Assembly (NCBI GenBank): GCA_018287875.1
Contig: JAGVVL010000027.1
Span: forward strand, 1,116,001 to 1,180,000
Reading direction: 5' to 3'
Length of the DNA: 64,000 bases
DNA from: Nigrospora sphaerica
Lineage: Eukaryota; Ascomycota; Sordariomycetes; Amphisphaeriales; Apiosporaceae
This document shows, one piece after another, positions 10,294-20,000 of the stretch (its first letter is position 1; each line of letters starts with the position of its first letter). The translations under genes were made by a program, and so were the position numbers. Below the pieces are notes generated by a model that ran no database searches, was not told where the DNA came from, and saw nothing but the letters and a program-made list of their open reading frames with translations.

Positions 10294-12031
10294 TTACGCA
10301 ATATCTTTGGAAGCCGGAATATTGCTCAGCGTCGTTGTATACGTATCTTTCCCGGTCTCTTTAACCTCATGTGACATATTAGCACTCTCCAACGAGTTAG
10401 AGACTGCTGGAGAGGGTACAGATGCGGCTCTGGGGGTACAGTCAGCAAGTCTTTGTCCCACGCTGGGCAGAAAATGTAATACTGACTCTTTACGCTTCAT
10501 ATAGATGTTCAACACATGCGTAGCGACTATCAAGGCCATTGCGCACCCTAAACAGAACGAGAACCCCTTAGCGTAACGAGGGGCCTCGACTGTAGGGAAG
10601 GTTAGAAGCGGAGTCCAGGCTGTCGAAGACTGGGCGATGATGGTAATGAGGACGAGCGTGAACGAGCGTTGCTCTGGCGAGTCGCGTAAGATGGTGTTGA
10701 CCCAGCCGTGAAGCACGCTCGAAAGCGCATTCGCCCAGTACATAGTAGAGAAGCCGAACCAGAGCGCGGACTCGGGCACGCGCCAGATAACCAGGATAAC
10801 GAGTCCCGTGACATTCCAAAGAGAGGCGAAAGTAATCGCCCAAGCTGGCCCCAGAAGAAGGTCCGAGGCGAAGCACGTCACCAGGTTGTACAAGATCCCC
10901 AACGCCGGCGCGATAGTGCCGAGCTCGTTTATCTTTGCGGCGTTGAAGCGGCCCAGGCTCTTTATCCAGAGCAGAAAGCTCCCAGTACTCTTATGGATAC
11001 CGGCATTCCAGAACAGTATGTCCACAAGAACTACCGTCCAGAACCGGGGATCCAAGAGAATCTGCCTGATGTGCCGCAGCTTCAGAGTTCCTTGGGTGAC
11101 ATGGCCGTTGCGTTCAAGCCGACTCCTTGCCACCAGCAGGTCGGTGTCGTTTAAGACGCGTTTGTTAGGCTTACCTATCGTCCCAGGTAGGATGAAGTAG
11201 CCGAGTATGCCGACAGGGAAAGTGATGAGGGCGCAGATGATGTACATCCATCGCCAGCCCGCTAGGCCGTTCACGCCTTCGAGTCTGTGAGAAGCGCCGG
11301 CGGCCACGAGTCCCGCCGTTAACGTACCGAGGTTAAGGCCAGTGTAAAACAGGCCGCCACGGCGTGCAATCTCATGGCCGCGGTACCATGCGCCTTCGGT
11401 AGTTTTGTATCAATAGAGTAAGCGAGTGTCTAAGTCAGGGGGTCTCACCAAACATGTAGTGCATCGCTGGAAAGAAAGCTGCCTAGAAGCGGGGGTCACG
11501 GAGAAACAGTTAGCCCGGCCCAGGGGAACCGCAAAGAGTGCTACCTACCTCAAAGAAGCCGACGAGGAACCGGTACGCGGCCATCTCAGGAAAGGACTGC
11601 GCCCGATACTGAAGCAGGGTGAATACGCCCCACATGATGTCCATGAACGGGATGGTCCAGTGCATGGGAATGTAGGTGAAGAGAAACATGAAAGGGAACA
11701 TGCCGACCACGGCACCAACAGTGTACATGGTTTGCAACTCAACCAGCTCGTTGCCGTGGAAGCCCAGATCCTCTTTCATGCCGGCCACATAGGCATTGTC
11801 TTCTCACGTAAGATGGTAAGTGCATGTCTTTAAGAGGAAGCGCGGCAAGTGGCAGAGTGTAAGCCTACTTAAATTTGCCTGATCAATATACTTGACCCAA
11901 TAAGCCAGCACCGCATAGGGGACCACAAGTGCGTCAATCTTGGTTATGAGCTTGCGGTCCTCGGGCGAATCGTCGTCGGAATACCACTGGATCTTCCACC
12001 ATTTATGCCGCCGTACAGTAGTGTCCGTCAT
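10294..12031 (-). CDS. MFS transporter, anion:cation symporter (Dal5/Liz1-like) family
   Basis: Model (minus strand): 12031-11869, 11799-11549, 11482-11449 and 11393-10294, about 515 aa. Introns are 69, 66 and 55 nt, and exon 3 is only 34 nt. The order of motifs is that of the family: LVVPYAVLAYWVKYIDQANLN-N-AYVAGM (TM1), FLVGFFE-AAFFPAMHYMFG (TM4), WYRGHEIARRGGLFYTG, then GWRWMYIICALIT (TM6) and six further spans in the C-terminal half. Relatives carry allantoate, pantothenate, nicotinate and other organic anions across the plasma membrane. The substrate here is unknown. The gene is divergent from an FAD monooxygenase, so an aromatic or carboxylic acid is a reasonable guess. No lesion is seen. 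Confidence 0.88.
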
Positions 12032-12615
12032 AATGGAGGAACACCCACAGCGGCGATGTCGTCAAATATGGCTCGGTTCGTGTTGTGATAGCCTACTACA
12101 TTGAGGTGTAACGGAACTGAGCCTTGCGCGATGGGCTTTTATGTATGAGAACCCCTGTGGTTGAAATGAGCGACGCAAACACATCTCTTGTAGATGCCGA
12201 GACGTATTTTTGCAATGGCGCAATCGGACCCGGTCATCGCAAAACTATCCCGTTCCGTTATCGATGTCGCAGCGCGCCGACGGGGCGTCGCGTGCAGGCG
12301 GGGCTGTACGAGCACGAGTTTGGTTGAAGGGATGGTGCAATCCAATTTCGCTGGTCGAAAGTGAGCTTGGCCTAGACCGTTATCTTGATCATCGACAGAT
12401 ACCCCGCACCAGCATAAACCTCAGCTCCTAGCGTCGGACGAGTCCCGTCGGGTCCGAATACGAGAGAGTTGCCAACAGAGAGGAGAACACGATGCGTATT
12501 TTACGAACATATCTCAATTCCCAGAAGACTTCCAGCGGCCGCACTACGCATTAAATATCATTCCACCTCTGCAGGCTGGGGAAACGACAAGTCTCATACT
12601 ATTTGCACAAACGCC
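12032..12615. promoter_or_regulatory. Shared 584-bp divergent promoter region
   Basis: The transporter (minus) and monooxygenase (plus) start codons face away from each other across this gap, so their control sequences must lie here. I see no motif that I can assign to a particular regulator. A bidirectional promoter is an inference from the layout. Confidence 0.4.
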
Positions 12616-14011
12616 ATGTCGAACCACGAAAAGCTTCGCATCGCCATTATTGGCGCGGGCATCGCCGGCCTCACAGCAGCTATTTCGCTTAAAGACCTTC
12701 CCGGAATCGAAATTCAGATTTACGAAGGTGCAAAGGAGCTGCGGGAGGTTGGCGCTACGATTGCATTGGGGCCAAATGGCCTGAGAATTCTGGAAGAGAT
12801 CGGTGTTACTGAAGTCCTTGACGAGTCGCTTGCCTTTCAAAACAAGTCGGGCTTGCCTATGATCTACCGGTATGAACCCCCTAGTGGCGGGAGCGATCTA
12901 CGCCCGTGCCGGAGAAACAACCAAGTACAACAGGACCCGGTTGGCCGAGCTGACAGGCTAATGCAGTCACTACCAAACCGATGAAGTGATTTCGTTCGAC
13001 GAGCACAGCGAAAGCGTCGACAGGCGACATCGTACGGCGCGGTTCTTCCGCCCCCACCTCCAGCAGGCTTTGTTGCGGCATATAGACGCCGCAAATTTGC
13101 ACCTGAGGAAAGCATTCGAATCTGCCTCTTTCGTCCAGGCCAAACCGGCACTTCGTATCAACTTTGCTGACGGCACAGAAGTCGAGGCCGACGTACTTTT
13201 GGGCGCAGACGGTATCCATTCCCCTGTGCGTCAGCACTTCGTGCCGGGGCCGGCCTCAGGTACCCGATCGACGGGTTGGATCACATTCAGGTCTGTGTTC
13301 CCCCGGACGCACGTTGCCCATATAGATGGCCTGACGGACGAGGCTGTTCACATCTGGGGGCCCGATCGCACGCTTTTCCTCACGCCGCTAGCTCAAGGGC
13401 TTTTTTCAGTCGTAGGATCGTCGCAGGAGGACCCGGACGCCACCGACTGCCGACACGGCCAGGAGACCACCTGGAACCAGATCGGCGACATTGATACTCT
13501 GCGTACTTTCTATAGCGGATGGGGGCCTATGGTTCGCGCCGTCATCGAGGCCACGCCCCACACACGCGTCTATGAAAACGCAGCGGCCGACGTTCTGGCC
13601 TCGTGGGTTTTAGCCGACGGCCGTGTGACACTCGCCGGCGACGCTGCGCACGCCCACGGTGGCGCATTCGCAGCCGGTGGGAGCTTGGCAATAAATGACG
13701 CCTGGGCTTTTGCACAGGCCATCCGTACTGAGTTTCCCGAGGGAAATGGCCGCTCAGGAGACGTGGGGGCCAGGCTGACGAGGGCGCTGAGGCTGTACGA
13801 GGCGGTGCGGAAACCGCATACGGACCGCGTGCAGGAGACTGTACAGCGGCGCAACAAGGGCATGGTAGCCCGCATTGGCAAAGTGGAAACCGATGAGGAG
13901 CTGCGGAAAAGGATGCGTAGCCGGCCCAACCTCCAGTGGCTGCACGAGCACGATGTTAAACAAGCTTTTGTTTCTACGTGGAAAGCTTTATACAGTGGCA
14001 ACAGTAACTAA
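12616..14011 (+). CDS. FAD-dependent monooxygenase (salicylate hydroxylase-like)
   Basis: Model: exons 12616-12869 and 12967-14011, about 432 aa, with a 97-nt phase-2 intron. The N-terminus has the FAD-binding Rossmann motif IIGAGIAGLTAAI (GxGxxG) and an acidic end of the second strand (IYEGAKE). The DG motif is VLLGADGIHSPVR, near residue 185. The GD motif is LAGDAAHAHGGAF, with alanine where GDAAHP is usual. Enzymes of this class use NAD(P)H and O2 to hydroxylate aromatic or other substrates and are usually cytosolic. The length is normal for the class and no break is seen. The substrate is not known. The divergent MFS transporter may import it or export its product. Confidence 0.9.
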
Positions 14012-14587
14012 GTAAAACTGGCCAATTGTGAGGAGGATAAAATATCGTAGTAAAGATATTTGGTTAGCGAACTTGAAACAGTACTCAAAGCGATGCATAC
14101 ATAATATATCATTGATTATAGACTATTGCGGATATGTCGTGAGTTTAGTCGCTAACACAATGAATACTCACTATTTACCAGAGCTGGAGTGATAGCGAAG
14201 GTAGATAGATGTATCCAGTGACGACTATATTTTTCTGCCTCTATTCCGACCAGCAGCATCAAGCAGTTTTAGAAAGGATGGCAAAGCGCAAACAATTTGG
14301 CAATTCTAGAACACTTTTTACAACATTAAAAACATAAGACGCTTATCCAAGCGATGTTGCACTAGCACTGCACGGCCATATTCGGCTCCGGGTTGCTTTT
14401 ACCCTGATCAACAATTCTCCATGTAAAAGATTAGCGTAACCGAGAAGGCACTGAGTGCTAGGCCCATGCTGACTTGAAGATGTCCTGGAGATCTAACATA
14501 TAAAACGCTATGTCGTCAGGCCAGGCGTCGCCCGGTCTGGCCCATTCGAGAGTGATGAGTTGATGACTGGGGTAGTAGTAGAAGAGA

Positions 14588-14650
14588 GACATGTGGCACA
14601 AAAACGGATCCGCAATTGCCCCGCAGCAACTGCGCCTTATATATGCGACA
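14588..14650. repeat. Short dispersed repeat (partner 47834-47896)
   Basis: Shared blocks with 47834-47896, same orientation: GTGGCACAAAAA, AATTGCCC, GCAGTAACTGCGCC (here GCAGCAACTGCGCC) and TTATAT. In the partner position the segment interrupts a LINE gag remnant. The element type is unknown. Confidence 0.6.
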
Positions 14651-14689
14651 AGACATATATTAGGTGAGGCATGCCACGAAATTTCCGGT

Positions 14690-14820
14690 CGTGTAGGAAT
14701 CCATCTATGGTAAGATCCCAGGTGGGGTAGTAGGACTTCTTCTGACAAGGATAACGCACATCAATAGCTAGCTACCTCCCCTGGCCACGCATCCACCTTG
14801 TGTAAAGTACGGGTTTCTTT
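14690..14820. repeat. Dispersed repeat, copy 2 (partner 61-195)
   Basis: Same orientation as 61-195, about 60% or better by eye with gaps. It lies just downstream of the 14588-14650 repeat, so both may belong to one larger element. Confidence 0.6.
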
Positions 14821-15469
14821 GTATTGGCTCTCTATGCCTCGAGAAAAGTAGGCAGATTTCCATCCGGCGCCACGGGGAGGCTGTAGAGTATAAGTTCGCC
14901 AGCCGCCTATGGAGTGTGTAAACTTCATGGTTGTTGCACCTACCACCGGGAGCGAATCACCGTAAGGGTCGTTGACCAGCCACCAGGGTAAAAGGGGTCT
15001 ATATGGCTGTCAGCTTACCACTGGGGACGAGGTCTCGGGGAGGATCGTTGGCCTCCCGTGGGGTGTACACACCCCATGGTTGTTGGCCTACCACCCCATG
15101 TACTTTCGGCGCCCGCCAAGGCCTTGGTCACCGACGGACCCCAACCTCGTCCAGACCCAGGGAGTCTTCAACAACCTGCTCTGACCGGGCAGGGCCGGCA
15201 GGGTGGGGTTGATCGGTGGGATGGATGTGGCGGGGCCGATTGGGGCTCTATGCCCTCTTCGGCTCCTCGCCCCTTGGGTTATGTTCGCCTTGTGGACCTG
15301 CCGCCTTTTCAGCTTCTGGCAAATACTCCGCTTCTGGAACCTGTTCGGCTCCTGGCGCCTGTTTCGTGCCTGGGGCAGGGGTCGACTTTGAGCTGGGCTA
15401 GGAACTACGCTTCAGTGTCGGCTTGATGGACATGACCGCGACCCCTCGGACGCTGTTGCTCTACATCCC

Positions 15470-15720
15470 GTTCTGTCTCTTCCTGGCACCCTGCCTTATT
15501 CTTCTGCCGAGCTCCATCTCGCTCTATCTATTCCCGGTACCTTGCGGCCCTCCTTTCTCTTGCTCTGTTACTCCCTCTTATTCTCCTCCTCCCTCTCATT
15601 CTGTCCATCCACCCCTCTCGTTCCATCTCTTCCTGGCCCCTTGACCTTGCCCCTTGTTCTTGACCCTTGACCGTGACCCTTCCTCTCTCCTCTCTCCTCT
15701 CTTGCTTTTCCCCCTTCCTA
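15470..15720 (+). repeat. Pyrimidine-rich (C/T) tract
   Basis: The plus strand is dominated by C and T, with runs such as CCCTCTTATTCTCCTCCTCC and CTCTCTCCTCTCTCCTCTC. The short open frame across it is low-complexity and is not considered a gene. Such tracts can adopt triplex structures, but no function is indicated. Confidence 0.7.
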
Positions 15721-16350
15721 TACTGGCTGCGCCTGATTTAGTCATTTCCTGTCGACACTACCAGTTCAATATTCCGCACTCTGCTCTTCGGTTTCATCTG
15801 GACTTGTTTTACATAGTAATCATGTGGCCGGCTTTCTCGTCCTATTCTGTTGCCATATTGAGTCCGCGCGCCGTATCCCTGTACCCACCGTCATCTGAGT
15901 TTGCTGCGACCCGTGACATTATTGCGTTACGCTCGTGCCGATGGTCGTCCAGATGAGCCAGCAGCCTCTAATTTGGCGAGAGAGGCAACCCCCCCACCCC
16001 CTCAGTTTTCGGGCAGCAACAGCAACAAGGACCGTGGCAGCAGCTTAAGCAGACACAGTTAACACAAAAGACCCAAAAACACCACATGCGAATTCACCTG
16101 TTCGTCGTGCCCGTGCCAGGGGCCACAGTCGGATGAACATCGCTTTCCCGATGGGCATGCATCTCCTGTTGTCCACCAAGATTGGTATAGCAGCAGCAGC
16201 TCTGATACGATGCCGGCCGACTAGAGGGGCGTCCACGAGCCGGCCGCGAGCCATGACAAGGCTTCGTCTGGGAGCGAGGCGCGACATGGCTGCCTTCTGT
16301 TGGAAGGGTTGGGGGAGCGGGTAGGGCGTTGTTAACCAAGTGCCATGTTT

Positions 16351-16413
16351 GCAATCTAAGCCATTCCGCAATCTAAGCCATTCCGCAATTCGAACCATTC
16401 CGCAGCCCAAGCC
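16351..16413 (+). repeat. 17-bp tandem repeat, about 3.5 copies
   Basis: The unit GCAATCTAAGCCATTCC occurs twice exactly, a third time as GCAATTCGAACCATTCC, then partially. No coding role is apparent. Confidence 0.85.
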
Positions 16414-17060
16414 ACAGGGTTCCTTCTGCCTCTGCCTCATCGTTTGTCTCAACCTGACCGAGTATCTTTTGCCTGCAGGGAGTGGTTGACCTGCCGATGC
16501 ATGGTACCTGACTTGCCCGGTGATTGTGCGACTCTGGAAATTGTCGACCTTTCATTCCCAGCTCTCACACCGCATTGACTTTGCTGTTACATTGGTCCTT
16601 GATGCCATCATGTGGTGCCCCGCATCGGATGGGAGAGGAAGAGCAAACTGTCATGGCCAGGCCCTTCGACGGCGGGGCTGCTGCGTTCGGTCTTGAGACT
16701 TGAGGCACAGTGGGTCCCCTTTGCGGGTCTCGCATTCCATCCCGGATCGCCGAAATTAAGTTACCCCCGAATAGCTGACCAATAATGATCTAGTTTTCAG
16801 CAAAGACCCTCCACTTCTTTGGGTCTACGATAGAAAGGCATTGTGTCGAATGATTTGATTCGAAAAACAGATTAGCGGCTCTGGCCAGGTACGTGTTGAC
16901 CCTTGATATAACGGTGCAGTAGCTTCTTCAAGTTATCAAGTCGACGACGTAAACAGCTCTACATGAAAGAAACTGTTGTAGCTTCTTTGCCATTGTACCT
17001 TGCATTCGTTTGTAACAGCTTCAGTGCTCTGCTACCATCGTGTTGTTGACTGAGTTACTC

Positions 17061-20000
17061 ATGATGCACAGGATCAGACTGACTCTGGCGCGCCTGACAT
17101 CCAGCTCCTCTAAACGGCCGACTAGTGACAGCAACAGTCCATCAAGCGACAAGCTGCTCGACATCGCACGGACGCTTCCTCGGGTGGGGACTGCCCACAC
17201 ATCCGCTTCAGATGCAAGCACTACTACCCTTTTCTCCGACCTTCATCTCAACGAGCGCGACAGCAATCGGGGTTGCTGTTTTCTGCACGACCACGGTCAA
17301 GCCACCGCCGAGGGAGCTGATATTGTTCTTGTTCATGGCCTCAATGGCCATCGCGTCAGCTCGTGGGAAAAGGAAGGGGTATGTTGGCCCAGAGACCTCC
17401 TCGGAGGAGATATGCCCAAGACTCGAGTAATTTCGTTAAACAGAGACCGCCCAGCTCGCCATAGAGGCGTAAGTTGGACTACCACCACTTGGGCCAATCC
17501 AGACTTGGGCCACCACACCTATCATGAGACCCCTTGAGACGGTTTTTGGTGTTTTGCAGCCATAACCAGGCCTAATTAGCTAATACTTGACTTGTATCTC
17601 CTTAAGGACCTCCTCTATCTCATGGTCCCAATTATCTTCAATTTGTCGTGTTTCCGACCGCCTATTTAGCTGCTGGCGCGTAAACCTCCGTGGGCGAACT
17701 TAGTCCGCTTCATCCCTCAGCTGATCCCTAGCTTGCGAGATATCCTCCATATCAACAAACGCCTGTTGAGACTTAGGAAGGACTCGACGCTGTTTTCGAG
17801 GTCGCTGTCTCTCGAGTGCAGCTTTTAATTGCTCATTTTCCTGCTCGTGAGCGACGTTGCTAGCGGTGAGGATGTCGAAGGCCTTCTGCAGCTTCCAAAG
17901 GCCTCGGCGCTGCATTGTAGTCGCGAGCGCGCTGTCCGCTGCTAACACACGAAGCCCTAATTCCTTCACTTACCTGCTGTTCTTTAGAGTCTTAAGTTCG
18001 TTTTCGTTTAACGCTGCGCTTTAGTCTGGTGTTTTCGCGCGCTCCGGTTCTCCTGCAGTCTGCGCGTCCGCCTGGGCAGTGAGCCTGCTATTGAGAGGCT
18101 TAGAACGGTCTCTTAGAAAGATGCTAGTTGCCTCCCAGCCTCTCAGGATCTTGTCCATCGTTAGGGTTTCATTTCGGGCTCTTTTCCAAGCAGCCACGAA
18201 CTCTAGCTTGCCGGCAACGGTAACCATCATGGAATAGCAGGTGGCACGCAAAATGGACCTGAACCTGCGCTTCAACGCTGAGAATGGGCCGACGTCGAGG
18301 GGCTGGAGGATTTGTGAGCAGTGCGCTGGGAGGAAATTAAGCCAGACTCGCGCTTGGAGACATTCTAGGAGGAAAGGCTCGTTAATGTGGCTGTTATGGC
18401 TGTCGATGATAAGTTGACGCCTCTGGCGATAGTTTTGAGGCTTCGTCTGAGGGAGGAACACCTCAAGTAGCCAGCGTAGCGCTATCTCGTTGCTTAACCA
18501 GCTAGAACCGCTAGAGGCGAACCTCCAGGACCTGAGGTCATCATCTCCTAGCATCTCCTCCTTAAACCACTGCTGCTGGACGCTTTTGCCTCCGAAGATG
18601 ACTAAGGGGAAAAGCGCTCTGCCGTCTCCAGCCACGCACTCCACGATAGTCACCCACTCTCTATTTAGGGGGTCCTTAATGAGGACCTCCTTAAGCTCAG
18701 AGGGTCCGATGACAAGGGGAGCGTCTCCAATTCCGATCTGGGACCCTATCTCGTCGGCGTTATAAGTGTGAGCTGGAGGGATGGCTAACATTAAGGGGTC
18801 ATCTAACCGTTAGAAGAACTCCTCGATATTTATTGAATAAGCTGCGTTAGCGCGCCGCTAGTCATAGCGGACGCTGCGTAAGGTCTTCAACTCTGGATGA
18901 AGCTTTATGAAGCGCTGGATCCAGTGTTTTCCGAAGGTCTCAGGTCCTCCAGACGCTCGAGAGATCCTCAAAGCACACATCGTGAACCTTGAGAGAGGCG
19001 GCGCGTAGCCTAACTTAGTCTGCGTCTTGACCCAGCGCACCAGATGTGCTTCCTGGCGCGGTGAAAGGTCCTGTTGCTTTTCGTGAGTCTCACGAACGGT
19101 CCTTCCACCGTCAATATGGCGTTGAAGTGTGAACCTAGGGATGGAGTGTTGCTTAGCAGCTGAGCGGACGGAGGCGCCGTCCTTCGTGGCACGAATAGCA
19201 GCACGCAGCTTTTTTTCCCGATCGGTGGCCATATCAGAAGATGCACAATTGAAAGGCGATGACAATGGTCTAATTAATCTATCTATTGGTGTTGTGGTTG
19301 TTATTATATCCATGGTTGAAGTTGTTGGCGATGAGGAGGATGAGCTGACTTTGTTAGTGGTCCAAGTCTGGGTTGGCTCAAGTGGTGGTAGTCCAACTTA
19401 CATTGTTTGGGAGCGACACTGACATTGACCTTAGTGGGGATACTCGCTTGGTGCGCGACAATACGACAATCTTGATAAGCTGGCCGAGCAGTCCAGCCTC
19501 GGTGACCAGATGCTGGACGACCTCGTCCGTCTCCATAAGAAGCACGGCGGCGCGGACCGGCCAATCGTCTTTGTGGGCCATGGGCATGGCGGCATTATTA
19601 TCAAGGAGGCCATCTCAACAGCAGCCATTGCACGAATCTATGGTAACGATGCGGCAGCGGACAAGGCTGAGGTATATGCGAGGACGGCCGGGGTCGTTTT
19701 CCTCGGCACTACACATGTCGCCACACCTGGCTTGACTTTGGGCGAAACTATCGCACAAAATTCTCAATTGAACCCAAAACCGGCTGACCCCAAGTTGCTC
19801 AAGTTTTGCACGACACAGTCCGAAGTCTTTGAAAAGGTCACCGAGGATTTCGCCTTGTTTTCGCGCGACATCCACGTCGTTTGTATCCGCGAGGACAAGC
19901 CCATGAGTAGCGGTCTCGTAAGTCGCGGCCTGGATTGGTGATTTAAACTTCCCCAGAGGCAGGTTGCTGACTTGAAAGCCATTAACAGATGGCCTCTAAA

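Larger units (their letters stand above)
14012..17060. other. 3-kb intergenic region with repeats
   Basis: No convincing gene. It holds an AT-rich 3' flank (14030-14340), repeat fragments at 14588-14650 and 14690-14820, a strongly pyrimidine-rich plus strand over 15470-15720, and a 17-bp tandem repeat at 16351-16413. The rest is featureless. The last few hundred bases precede the NLR3 start. Confidence 0.55.

Noticed and set aside
15423..15956. Plus-strand frames across the pyrimidine-rich tract
   Set aside because: Composition (Leu/Pro/Ser) follows from the C/T bias; no domain is seen.
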